A stretch of 64,000 nucleotides of DNA from Streptomyces sp. NRRL S-350 (GTDB lineage: Bacteria > Actinomycetota > Actinomycetes > Streptomycetales > Streptomycetaceae): NCBI RefSeq assembly GCF_000719705.1, contig NZ_JOHO01000019.1:1-64000 (forward strand), written 5' to 3'. The position numbers were made by a program, and so were the translations under genes. Shown here one piece after another: positions 35,301 to 42,458 of this stretch. The notes below the pieces were generated by a model. It searched no databases, was not told the origin of the DNA, and saw only the letters and a list, made by a program, of their open reading frames with translations. Every line of letters begins with the position of its first letter. Positions within the stretch are counted from its first letter, which is position 1.

Positions 35301-36780
35301 CCGGGTGGCCGTCCATCGCCCGCTCGATCTCGGCGAGGTCGACCCGGTAGCCGCGGACCTTCACCTGGCGGTCCACCCGGCCCAGGAAGACCAGTGCGCC
35401 GTCCGCCCGCCGGCGGCACCGGTCACCGGTGCGGTACATCAGCCGGCCGCCCCGCCGGACGAAGCCTCGGGCCGTCTCGGCCGGCCTCCCGAAGTACCCG
35501 GCGCTGACGCCGCGGCCGCCGATGAGCAGCTCCCCCACGGTGCCGTCCGGCACCGCGCGCCCCGCCCCGTCCACGACGGTGAGGAGCACCTCGCCGATGC
35601 CGGTGCCGATCGGCACGGTCGGTTCGTCGGCGGGCAGGTCGTGGGCGGCGGCGGCGAGCAGGCAGGCGGCGCCGACGGTGGTCTCGGTCGGGCCGTAGTG
35701 GTTGGCCAGGCGTGCGGTGGTGCCGCCGTCGAGCAGGGCGGCGGCGAGCGGGCGCGGCAGCGGCTCCCCGCCGAGCAGCAGGGTGTGCAGCGGCGGGGTG
35801 TCGGCCGGCCGGCCCTCCAGCAGGGCGGACAGGTGCGAGGGGGTGGTCTTCAGGACGTTCACCCCGGCGTGCCGGAGCGAGGCCCAGAAGGCCTCCGGGT
35901 CGCGGACCGCACGGTCCGGGACGACGTGCACCGAGCCGCCGGTGGCGAGGGCGAGCAGCCAGGCGGTGTGGCCGAGGTCGGCGGCGAGCGTGGTGACGTG
36001 CCCGGTGCACGGCGCGTCGGCCTCGGTGAAGGCGAGCCGCCCGGCCAGCGCCTGCGCGTAGTGCACGGCGTTGGCGTGGGTGACGGCGACGGCCTTGGGC
36101 TCGCCGCTCGACCCGGAGGTGAAGGAGAGGTACGCGAGGTCCTCTCCCAGCACCTCGCTCGGGCGCGCGGCCGGCTCCGGTGGCGCCCCGGCGCCCACCG
36201 GCTCCCTTGCGTCCACGGCCTCCCCGGCCGCCACCTCGCCGCCGAGGCCGACCTCCACGGCCTCCCCGGCCGCCACCTCACCGCCGAGGCCGACCTCCAC
36301 CACCTCCCCGCCGAGCCCGGCCTCCGTCGCGAGCACCCGCCCGACCCCTACCGCCGCCAGCCGCCGCGCGAGGTCCGCCGGGGACCAGTCGGGGTCGGTC
36401 AGGACCGCCGCCGCGCCCGAGCGCAGCACCCCGTGCAGGAGGACCAGCATCCGGGCGTCCCGGGGGCCGAGCAGGGCGACCCGGTCCCCCCGCCCGGTGC
36501 CGGCGGCGGCGAGCCGGGCGGCGATCCGGCCGGCCGCGGTGTCCAACGCGCGGTAGTCGACCGTCCGGGCGCCGTCGCTCAGCGCGGGCCGGTCCGGGTG
36601 GGCCCGGGCGAGGTGGTCGAGGAGTTCGGGCAGGGAGCGGGCGGGGCGTGCCGGGTGGACGGACGCAGCGGACGCAGCGCACCCAGCGGACGCGTTGGAC
36701 ACAGCGGTCGAAGTGGAAGGAGTGGAAGGACTGGAAGGAGTGGAAGGACTGGACCGGACGTGCCGCGTCGCGGAGGTCAC
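32299..36780 (-). CDS. Single-module NRPS: A-T-E-R
   Basis: A 1493-residue synthetase without a condensation domain. A disordered Ser/Pro/Ala leader (1-45) is followed by an adenylation domain (about 48-570; SFTSGSSGEPK near 220, HYGPTETT, YRTGDRCRR, catalytic Lys in GPNGKLDR near 557), a carrier domain with Ser615 in LGLGGDSILAM, an epimerisation domain (about 690-1110; LAPAQRWLYRQG, H801/H802 in HHLVVDGLSWRILL, TVGWFTAVKH, FNFLGTF) and a terminal NAD(P)H thioester reductase (GATGYLG near 1140, Tyr1283 and Lys1287 in YERTK). It should activate one amino acid, invert its alpha carbon and release an aldehyde (or alcohol). GTG overlaps the upstream stop. Amino acid not assigned. Confidence 0.93.
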   Translation of the reverse strand: MTSATRHVRSSPSTPSSPSTPSTSTAVSNASAGCAASAASVHPARPARSLPELLDHLARAHPDRPALSDGARTVDYRALDTAAGRIAARLAAAGTGRGDRVALLGPRDARMLVLLHGVLRSGAAAVLTDPDWSPADLARRLAAVGVGRVLATEAGLGGEVVEVGLGGEVAAGEAVEVGLGGEVAAGEAVDAREPVGAGAPPEPAARPSEVLGEDLAYLSFTSGSSGEPKAVAVTHANAVHYAQALAGRLAFTEADAPCTGHVTTLAADLGHTAWLLALATGGSVHVVPDRAVRDPEAFWASLRHAGVNVLKTTPSHLSALLEGRPADTPPLHTLLLGGEPLPRPLAAALLDGGTTARLANHYGPTETTVGAACLLAAAAHDLPADEPTVPIGTGIGEVLLTVVDGAGRAVPDGTVGELLIGGRGVSAGYFGRPAETARGFVRRGGRLMYRTGDRCRRRADGALVFLGRVDRQVKVRGYRVDLAEIERAMDGHPGVARSAVLLRETAVGSQLLGAVKPSDGFGGPEALAGYLRDRLPGYSVPQPILVLPDFPVGPNGKLDRGRLGELVAELVEARAESSGAGATGLAADIARFWAGALGLPAVGPHADVLGLGGDSILAMRTIAFLRRSGLRVGHEDFYRHPTAEGLASAAVPATPSAPATPSVPGPRTGADSGRLAPAQRWLYRQGALEDVRHWNQSVLLRCRTAVDPAALSAAVAAVLERHPALRRPLSPDGYGEPRPVAELAPVSYSRIPREAGPLADTVAGVCTELHRSLDPSAGRLLRAHLFTGPPGTDDRLALIAHHLVVDGLSWRILLDDLAHAYRAALDRKPADLPPTADFYAWAAAAPPAVAATEGPTGGAEPAVRAESAVRAEPAALSWALDPDATARLVARHGGGAGLEAVLLAAFADAVTGWYGRPRLAVEVETHGRDTLGDAGEFLDTVGWFTAVKHVGLDAGVGPGAAARRLREAPVRAMDAPGPRPAVGFNFLGTFRLPEEPALDWTAAAEQAGVARCAGGDPLYGLRLTARIVEQRLVADLVYGWPGLSHPGAERITTAFARAVAALAAGEAEAVETGDGGPAEAREGATAATAARAATAATAFARAVPRPVRVPLSTSGQLLHAGVPPAARAAVREPARVLLTGATGYLGRHLLDAFLRRGAEVTCLVRAADDAGARARLGPGVAHAVAGDVDRDGLGLSPAGLARARAAQVVVHAAADVRLVASPDELERTNHTAVRRLLAWIGENTPQASVHHVSTLAVSGGVDGPPRRFGEADLWIGQHFRTPYERTKYRAEQAVRAWAATGHAAYLHRSGHIAAHSRTGAFQANIGDNRVYQLIRGYLLAGAAPSRPDTSFAFSHVDTVAAGIAAIALDPYAAPGAYHVESPYAVAHDELVGWLAGHGYPVRLTDDGTFAAAIAAAERRHPTAARLAAAWAQQEERNVRVDSAYTTSVLDRLGVRFTAPTPQWWASALAWAVQAGYLPPAGPSPLDSESRTHS
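36211..36315 (-). repeat. 42-base repeat in the adenylation domain
   Basis: Two near-identical 42-base units and a partial third encode repeated VEVGLGGEVAAGEA in the NRPS, in the loop before the ATP-binding SGSSG motif. This is an in-frame expansion of a surface loop; the catalytic motifs are unaffected. Confidence 0.85.
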
Positions 36781-37346
36781 GCCGATTCGTCCCCCGTCCG
36801 GCCCGCCCGGACGGGCCCGGCGACCACCCCCGGGTCCCCCGCGAGGTACCCGCCCAACTCCGCCCGTTCGGGCAGCCGTCCGGCCAACTCCCAGGCCAGC
36901 ATGCGGTGCAGGCCGTCGAGGTGGATCAGCCCGGCCCGGACGGCCAGGTCCCCGTAGTCGGAGTGGTCCACCGGGGCGGTGCTGAGGAAGACCGGAGTGA
37001 GCGGGGACCACCGCAGCAGCCGCAGCTTCGCCGAGCACACCGGGTTGGCGGCCGCCCAGGCGTGCCCGCCGGCGCGGATCCGGTCGGCGGCCTCGCCGAC
37101 CGTCAGGCCGGAGCGCGGTACCAGTTCGAGCCGCCCGCCCTCGCTGAGGTGCCAGGGCAGGACCACGCCCAGGACGTCCGACCGCGCGAGCCGGACCCAC
37201 CACCAGCCGCCGGGGATGCGGTCGGCGCGTTCGAGGTTCTCCTCGCCGGCCGGGTTGCTGTTCGCCTCGTGGGTCCGCTCCACGGGGTGGTCCCGCAGGT
37301 AGGCGCGGTGGACCTCGGGGTAGGCGACGGCGGTGACGATCTCCAC
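36777..37346 (-). CDS. Unknown protein, 189 aa, in NRPS operon
   Basis: A soluble 189-residue protein I cannot assign. It opens EIVTAVAYPEVHRAYLRDHP, has a WWWVRLARSDVLGVVLPWH strand-rich part and a C-terminal LIHLDGLHRMLAWELAGR, which recalls the ParB-like DGxHR motif but lacks the rest of that domain. GTG at 37346 follows GAGGAG; the stop overlaps the NRPS start. Its fixed place between a hydroxylase and the NRPS suggests an accessory or substrate-processing role. Confidence 0.75.
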   Translation of the reverse strand: MEIVTAVAYPEVHRAYLRDHPVERTHEANSNPAGEENLERADRIPGGWWWVRLARSDVLGVVLPWHLSEGGRLELVPRSGLTVGEAADRIRAGGHAWAAANPVCSAKLRLLRWSPLTPVFLSTAPVDHSDYGDLAVRAGLIHLDGLHRMLAWELAGRLPERAELGGYLAGDPGVVAGPVRAGRTGDESA

Positions 37347-37357
37347 GGCAGTGCTCC

Positions 37358-38155
37358 TCAGAGGGTTCCGGTGTACTCGGTGAAGTGCCGTTCCGCGAAC
37401 AGTTCGGGCCACTGGCCGTCGGCCAGGTCGAGCTCGCGGGCGCGGGCGAGCATCTGCCGCCAGTGCGGCTTCACCGGCCGCCAGCGCGCGCCCACCTGGC
37501 AGTAGGAGGCGTCGATGAAGTACCGGGGGCGGCCCGGCCCGTCGGGCGCCGGCCTGCGGGTGTGGAACAGCGCCGAGTTGAGCAGCACGGTCGAGCCGGG
37601 CGGCAGCCGGTCGATCACCACCTCGCCGGGCAGTTCGCCGGTGCCGTGGTGGGCGAAGGCGGCCTTGCCGACAGTGCTGCGGTGCGAGCCGGGCAGCACG
37701 GCGAGGCCGCCCACCTTCTCGTCGAGTCCGCCGAGGTAGTGCAGCGCGTGGACCATCAGCAGCGCCGGGTCGGAGCGGTCGTTGGGCTCGCAGTCGTGGT
37801 GCCAGGGCTTGCCCGGGATCCCCGGGTCCTGGCGGTCGCTGTGCAGGTGGTGGAAGACGAAGGACGACCCGAGCAGGCGGGTCAGCGTCCCCATCAGCGG
37901 TGGGTGGGTGAGCAGTTGGCCGTGCGCCGGCAGCTCCAGTTCGAGCAGCGGGGGCGGCCCGTGCCGGGCGGGGTCGGTGCAGGCGGCGATCGACCGGGCC
38001 CTCAGGCCCTCGTCGACCCACCGGTCCACTTCGGGGACGAGCCGTTCGCGCAGCGCTTCCGGCACCAGGCCGGGCAGGACCAGGTACCCGGACTCCAGGA
38101 ACTGGCGGTGGTAGCCGGTGTCGAGGGTTTCACGCCCTCCGGACGACAGGGTCAC
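37358..38155 (-). CDS. Phytanoyl-CoA dioxygenase-family hydroxylase (first)
   Basis: A 265-residue Fe(II)/2-oxoglutarate enzyme. The HxD pair is in PWHHDCEPND near residues 120-122, the distal His in LFHTRRPAP near 212, with the 2OG-binding Arg about ten residues later. PhyH-type enzymes in natural-product clusters hydroxylate or halogenate free amino acids; the Asp here rules out halogenase chemistry of the Ala/Gly type. It is the first gene of the minus-strand operon, with GTG start after AGGAGGGGG. Confidence 0.87.
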   Translation of the reverse strand: MTLSSGGRETLDTGYHRQFLESGYLVLPGLVPEALRERLVPEVDRWVDEGLRARSIAACTDPARHGPPPLLELELPAHGQLLTHPPLMGTLTRLLGSSFVFHHLHSDRQDPGIPGKPWHHDCEPNDRSDPALLMVHALHYLGGLDEKVGGLAVLPGSHRSTVGKAAFAHHGTGELPGEVVIDRLPPGSTVLLNSALFHTRRPAPDGPGRPRYFIDASYCQVGARWRPVKPHWRQMLARARELDLADGQWPELFAERHFTEYTGTL

Positions 38156-38516
38156 CGTACCGACCCCCTCCTTCCGTTCTGCGGGACGAACAACGGGTCA
38201 CGCGGCGAGCAAAGGGGCACACGGGTCCGTCCAGACCTCGGGGTGGCGGCGGCGCGTCCGTCACAGGAGCCACGGCCGCCACGACTGAATCGCGATCACC
38301 ACGAAGAGACACGCTTCGATCACGCAAGGTAGTCCGCCCCAGGAGTATGAACCGGTCTGCGCGTCCACGACAAGACCAAAGCCGACTCGTGGACGCCTTC
38401 CCGCCACCGTGCCGTTCAGCTCCGGCCACCAGTCGATTCCCGCCCCACCCGGAACTCCGGACCGCTGCCGCCCCGGTGATTCGCCGCCGGAACAGCGGAT
38501 GCGGCAGAGTGAGCCC
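38156..38516. other. Divergent promoter region, operon A and TetR gene
   Basis: No gene is supported; an antisense 89-codon frame here ends in a hydrophobic stretch but has no ribosome binding site and overlaps the TetR start. The region contains a strong inverted repeat at 38361-38396 and must carry the promoters of the biosynthetic operon and the regulator. Confidence 0.55.
38361..38396. promoter_or_regulatory. 10-base inverted repeat upstream of TetR gene
   Basis: GCGTCCACGA at 38361-38370 and TCGTGGACGC at 38387-38396 match perfectly around a 16-base spacer. It lies 120 bases before the TetR gene and 205 bases before operon A. Operator or leader hairpin are both possible. Confidence 0.5.
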
Positions 38517-39197
38517 ATGAGCTCGGACACCCGGAGTCACCCCACCACCGGACGGATGGGCCAGTCCGCCCGGCGTCGCCCGGTCCAGCAGCGCAGCCAG
38601 GAGCGGTACGGCCGCATCCTGGACGCCTGCGCCGGGTTGCTGGACGAGGTCGGGGCGACCGCGCTCACCACCAAGGAGGTCGCCCAGCGCGCCCAGGTGC
38701 CGATCGGCACCCTCTACCAGTTCTTCGCCGGCAAGGAGGACCTGCTGGCCGCGCTCGCCGGCCGCAACCTCGACCGGTACCTCCAGCGCCTCGACGCCCG
38801 GCTCGCCGCCGCCGCCCCGGTCGACCCGGCCGCCTTCACCGACCTCGCGGTGGAGGAGTTCGTGGCGATGAAGCGCACCGTGCCCGGATTCGGCCAGGTC
38901 GACTTCGGCCTGGCCGGCCCGGTCGTCCCCGCCGGAGTCCGGGACGACCGGCACCTGCTGGACACGGGCGTGGACAACAACACCGCCGTCGCCCTGCGCC
39001 TGCAGGCGCTCGGCGGCGACCTGTTCCGGGCGGGCGACCCGGCGGCCACCACGCTGACCCTGCGGGTCGCGCTGGAAGCCGCCGACGCGGTGCTCAAACT
39101 GGCCTTCCGCGGCGACCCGGACGGCGACCCGGCACTCATCGCCGAATGCAAGCGGCTGGTCCGCGGCTACCTCGCGCAACGACTGCCCGCCCGCTGA
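38517..39197 (+). CDS. TetR-family transcriptional regulator
   Basis: A 226-residue repressor with an N-terminal helix-turn-helix (RILDACAGLLDEVGATALTT, VAQRAQVPIGTLYQFFAGKEDLLAA) at about 28-75 and an all-helical ligand domain. A basic, Arg/Gln-rich tail of 25 residues precedes the domain. It is divergent from the NRPS operon, so the obvious hypothesis is local control of that operon. Ligand unknown. Confidence 0.9.
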   Translation: MSSDTRSHPTTGRMGQSARRRPVQQRSQERYGRILDACAGLLDEVGATALTTKEVAQRAQVPIGTLYQFFAGKEDLLAALAGRNLDRYLQRLDARLAAAAPVDPAAFTDLAVEEFVAMKRTVPGFGQVDFGLAGPVVPAGVRDDRHLLDTGVDNNTAVALRLQALGGDLFRAGDPAATTLTLRVALEAADAVLKLAFRGDPDGDPALIAECKRLVRGYLAQRLPAR

Positions 39198-39365
39198 CGC
39201 CCGGCCCGCGGCGCCCACGCGCCGTTCGGCGCCCGGCGGCCCCGCCGCGCCCACCGGGCCCGTCCGCCCGAGCCGTTGCGAGCCCGCCGCCCCCGCAGCA
39301 CAGTGGATAGCGGAACGGCCGCGAAGACGGCCCGCTCCGACCCGAGGAAACCCGAGGAGCAGACC

Positions 39366-39560
39366 ATGCACGCAGCGGTAGGCGACCAGCTCCACATCCA
39401 CAGCAGGTCGGTGGGCATGGTGGACCAGAAGGGCGAGATCATCGAAGTGCGCGGCACCGACGGCCAGCCGCCGTACGTGGTCCGCTTCGAGGACGGCCAC
39501 CAGGGCCTGGTCTACCCCGGCCCCGACTGCAACATCGAGCAGCGCCAGGCGGGACGCTGA
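39366..39560 (+). CDS. DUF1918 protein (64 aa)
   Basis: A 64-residue SH3-like small protein of family DUF1918: MHAAVGDQLHIHSRSVG, then GEIIEVRGTDGQPPYVVRF, ending near DGHQGLVYPGPDC. Such proteins are common in actinobacteria, with unknown role. The ATG follows GAGGAG. It is 50 bases upstream of the DedA gene on the same strand. Confidence 0.88.
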   Translation: MHAAVGDQLHIHSRSVGMVDQKGEIIEVRGTDGQPPYVVRFEDGHQGLVYPGPDCNIEQRQAGR

Positions 39561-39610
39561 CCGACGCCCCCACCGCCCCGCCCTCCACCCGAGCGAGGTG
39601 GTGAGGAGCG

Positions 39611-40474
39611 GTGTCCGCCCCCACGACCCCCCTGCCCGGGGCACTCGCCGGGCTCGCGCCACTGCTGGACCACTACGGGTACCTCGCGGTGGCGCTGCTC
39701 GTGCTGCTGGACAACTGCGGCATCGCGGTGCCCGGGCAGACCATCCTGGTGCTCGCCTCGGTGTACGCGGGCGCCGGACACCTCGACTTCGCCGCCGTAC
39801 TGCTGATCGCGGCCGCCGCCGCCACGATCGGCAACAGCCTCGGCTACCTGATCGGCCGCACCGGCGGGCGCGCCTTCGTCCACCGCTGGGGCCGCTACGT
39901 GCTGCTCACCCCGGCCCGGATGGAACGCGCGGACGGCTTCTTCGAACGGCACGGCGGCAAGGTCGTCACCGTCGCCCGCTTCGTGGACGTGCTGCGCCAG
40001 ACCAACGGCATCATCGCCGGCACGACGGGGATGCCCTGGCGCCGCTTCCTGCCGTTCAACGTCCTCGGCGCGGTGCTGTGGACGGGCGTCTGGGGCACCT
40101 TCGGCTACCTCGCCGGGGCCAACATCGGCGCCGTGTACCGGACCGCGATCCGCTACCAGCTGTGGTTCGCGATCGGCCTCGGGGTGCTGGTCGCGGCGTT
40201 CCTGCTCCGGCAGGTGCTCCGCTACCGGCGCCGGCGCCGCGAGGGTGCGGGCGCCGACACCGACGCCAGCTCCGCGGCGCCGGGCGGTGGCAGTGGCAGT
40301 GGCGGGACAGCCGCCGACGCCGGTACGGAACCCCACGCCGGTGCGGAACCCGATGCCGGTCCGGAACCCGACGCCGGTCCGGAACCCCACGCCGGTCCGG
40401 AACCCCACGCCGGTCCGGAACCCGACGCCGGTCCGGGTACAGGCGGCGGGACCGACCCCGGTGGGGCGGGCTGA
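39611..40474 (+). CDS. DedA-family membrane protein with EPDAGP tail
   Basis: A 287-residue protein. Residues 1-205 form a DedA domain: LLDNCGIAVPGQTILVLASVYAG, IGNSLGYLIGRTGG, RHGGKVVTVARFVDVLRQTNGIIAG and two C-terminal helices, with expected Arg and acidic residues (Glu/Asp) present. The last 75 residues are a hydrophilic tail with repeated EPDAGP/EPHAGP. GTG at 39611 follows GAGGAG. A second DedA gene at 3732 has no such tail. Its stop is one base from the convergent PIG-L gene. Confidence 0.87.
   Translation: MSAPTTPLPGALAGLAPLLDHYGYLAVALLVLLDNCGIAVPGQTILVLASVYAGAGHLDFAAVLLIAAAAATIGNSLGYLIGRTGGRAFVHRWGRYVLLTPARMERADGFFERHGGKVVTVARFVDVLRQTNGIIAGTTGMPWRRFLPFNVLGAVLWTGVWGTFGYLAGANIGAVYRTAIRYQLWFAIGLGVLVAAFLLRQVLRYRRRRREGAGADTDASSAAPGGGSGSGGTAADAGTEPHAGAEPDAGPEPDAGPEPHAGPEPHAGPEPDAGPGTGGGTDPGGAG
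40326..40437 (+). repeat. 18-base coding repeat (EPDAGP)
   Basis: Six tandem units of about 18 bases (GGAACCCGACGCCGGTCC type) encode the cytoplasmic tail repeats of the DedA protein. Confidence 0.85.
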
Positions 40475-40475
40475 C

Positions 40476-41216
40476 TCAGCGCAGCGGGAACACCTCGAAC
40501 GGCGCCGCGAACCGCGTCCCCAGCCGGCTGCCCGCGCTCCGGCCGAAGCCCTCGAGGAACTCCCGGGCGTCCGCCATCGCCCCGCCGAGCCCGGCCAGGT
40601 ACGCCTTGTGCTCCTCCAACGAGGCGACGCCCAGGTCGAAGTGCTCGCTGGTGTCCACCGCGTGCTTCGACTCCGGCGAGCCCGCCGCCCAGATCTGCCG
40701 CACGCCGTTCCACGGCTCGTGGCCCTCCGCCAGCAGCTCGCGGAACACCCAGCGGTTCCCGGCGTCCCGGACGCCGTCCAGGGTGGCCCGGCCGACCGCG
40801 ATGTGGTCGGCCTGGTTGAGGAACACCCCGCCGTAGGTCTCCCGGAAGTTGCTGGTGATCACGATGTCCGGTCGGTGCCGGCGCACCGCGCGGGCGATGT
40901 CCCGGCGCAGCGGCAGCCCGTACTCCACCACGCCGTCCGGGTGGCCGAGGAACTCGACGGTGTCCACGCCGACCACGCGCGCCGAGGCGATCTGCTCGGC
41001 CTCCCGCAGCGGCCGGCACTCGGCGGGGTCCATCGAGTCGATGCCGGCCTCCCCGCTGGTGGCCATCACGTAGACCACCTTCTTGCCCTGGGAGGTCCAG
41101 CGGGCGACGGCCGCGGCGGCGCCGTACTCCATGTCGTCGGGGTGCGCGACGATCGCCAGCGCGGTCTGCCAGTCCTCGTCGAGGGGCTCGAAGGGTGCGG
41201 GGGCCTGCTCGCTCAT
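40476..41216 (-). CDS. PIG-L/LmbE-family deacetylase
   Basis: A 246-residue zinc-dependent N-deacetylase. The metal-binding AHPDDMEYG motif is near residue 24, with FLGHPDGVVEYG and NFRETYGGVFLNQADHIAVG containing the other His. Family members remove acetyl groups from GlcNAc-containing small molecules such as mycothiol precursors or antibiotics. The gene lies between the two biosynthetic operons and could take part in them, but it has its own promoter region and could equally be general metabolism. Confidence 0.88.
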   Translation of the reverse strand: MSEQAPAPFEPLDEDWQTALAIVAHPDDMEYGAAAAVARWTSQGKKVVYVMATSGEAGIDSMDPAECRPLREAEQIASARVVGVDTVEFLGHPDGVVEYGLPLRRDIARAVRRHRPDIVITSNFRETYGGVFLNQADHIAVGRATLDGVRDAGNRWVFRELLAEGHEPWNGVRQIWAAGSPESKHAVDTSEHFDLGVASLEEHKAYLAGLGGAMADAREFLEGFGRSAGSRLGTRFAAPFEVFPLR

Positions 41217-41247
41217 GGTGGTCTTCCCTCTCGGTGCGGCTCACGGT

Positions 41248-41269
41248 CGTACGCTCGTACGCTCGTACC
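41248..41269. repeat. CGTACGCT tandem repeat upstream of PIG-L gene
   Basis: Two full and one partial CGTACGCT units stand 30-55 bases upstream of the PIG-L ATG. CGTACG is itself palindromic, so this may be a regulator site, but it may also be plain slippage. Confidence 0.4.
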
Positions 41270-41332
41270 GCAGGTGACTCTAGAAGACCGGCGTCCCCCA
41301 CGCACCGTCAGACACCTTCCCACCTGGCGGCC

Positions 41333-41363
41333 TTGACCCTGACGCACGGGTCAGGGGTTAGCG
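41333..41363. promoter_or_regulatory. MerR-type promoter with operator
   Basis: TTGACC at 41333-41338 and TTAGCG at 41358-41363 are 19 bases apart, the long spacing of MerR-activated promoters. Between and across them, CCCTGAC (41337-41343) and GTCAGGG (41350-41356) form a perfect inverted repeat with a 6-base spacer. It drives the oxidoreductase gene and the MerR gene behind it. Confidence 0.75.
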
Positions 41364-41422
41364 TCCCGGCACTCGGCGCGGCACCGTCCGCCGCCTCCCC
41401 CTTCTTCCCGAGGAGCGCCGCC

Positions 41423-42442
41423 ATGGCCCTGCCCACCACCGCCCGTGTCGTCCGGCTGACCGCCGAGCCGGCCGGGCTGCCCGCACCCGAGGACTTCACC
41501 GTGGCCGAGGAGCCGCTGCCGGCTCCCGGCGCCGGGGAGGTGCTGGTCCGCAACCGGTCCTTCCTGGTCTTCCCCGGCCTGCGCACCCTGATCGGCGGCG
41601 GGGGCTCAGGCCTGCCGCTGCCGCACCTCACCCCGGGCGACGCGCTGTTCGGGCCGGCCCTCGGCGAGGTGCTGGCCGCGCCGCAGGGCGGGCCGCTGCA
41701 CCCGGGGGACCTGGTGACCCACATGTACGGCTGGCGGGACCACGCGCTGGCCGACGCCGGGCACTTCACCCCCGTCCCCGCGGACTTCCCCGAGCCGACG
41801 GCCCTGCTCTCCGTCGCCGCGGCCGGCTACGGCGGGCTGACGCGCGGCGCCGGGGTGCGCCCGGGCGACGTGGTGCTGGTGACCGGCGCGGCCGGCGGGG
41901 TCGGTACGGTGTCCGGGCAGGTCGCCCGGCTGCTCGGCGCCTCCCGGGTGATCGGCACCACCCGCTCGCCCGCCAAGGCGAAGCGGCTGACGGCCGAACT
42001 CGGCTACGACGCGGCGCTGGTGCCCGGCGAACGGCCGCTCGCCGAGCAGTTGGCCGGGGCCGCTCCGGACGGGATCGACGTCGTCCTGGACCTCGTCGGC
42101 GGCGAGCAGCTGACCGCCGCCGTGGACGCGGCCCGGCGCGGCGCACGGTTCGCCCTGGTCGGCGCGCTGGACGGCCAGTTCGCGCCGGACCGCCGCGGCG
42201 GTGACGCGCCGGCCGTGATCGACAGCTTCCGGGTCGTCACCCTCGGCCTGACCCTCAGCGGCTACACCCACCTCGACCACCCGGACCTCGGCGCCGAGTG
42301 GCGTGAGCGCCTGGGCGCCTGGCTGCGCGCCGGGGAACTCACCGTGCCGTGGAACCCGGTCGCGGGCATCGATCGCGCTCCCGCAGCGTTGACCGAGCTG
42401 TTCACCGGCGGCACGTACGGCATGACCATCGTGGAACTCTGA
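41423..42442 (+). CDS. MDR-family NADP-dependent oxidoreductase
   Basis: A 339-residue medium-chain reductase of the zinc-free PTGR/leukotriene B4 dehydrogenase-like branch, with AEEPLPAPGAGEVLVRN, and the Rossmann motif VTGAAGGVGTVSGQVARLLG near 155-175. It likely reduces alpha,beta-unsaturated carbonyls. GAGGAG precedes ATG 41423, and a MerR-type promoter lies upstream. The MerR gene follows 16 bases after its stop, so reductase and regulator form an inducible pair. Confidence 0.88.
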   Translation: MALPTTARVVRLTAEPAGLPAPEDFTVAEEPLPAPGAGEVLVRNRSFLVFPGLRTLIGGGGSGLPLPHLTPGDALFGPALGEVLAAPQGGPLHPGDLVTHMYGWRDHALADAGHFTPVPADFPEPTALLSVAAAGYGGLTRGAGVRPGDVVLVTGAAGGVGTVSGQVARLLGASRVIGTTRSPAKAKRLTAELGYDAALVPGERPLAEQLAGAAPDGIDVVLDLVGGEQLTAAVDAARRGARFALVGALDGQFAPDRRGGDAPAVIDSFRVVTLGLTLSGYTHLDHPDLGAEWRERLGAWLRAGELTVPWNPVAGIDRAPAALTELFTGGTYGMTIVEL

Positions 42443-42458
42443 GCGGGGAGGCACAGGC

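Noticed and set aside
34155..36682. Many long plus-strand and shifted minus-strand frames within the NRPS
   Set aside because: All are shadows of the continuous A-T-E-R frame, which carries every expected catalytic motif.
38261..38530. 89-codon minus-strand frame ending in a hydrophobic stretch
   Set aside because: No ribosome binding site, overlaps the TetR start and the divergent promoter; not supported.
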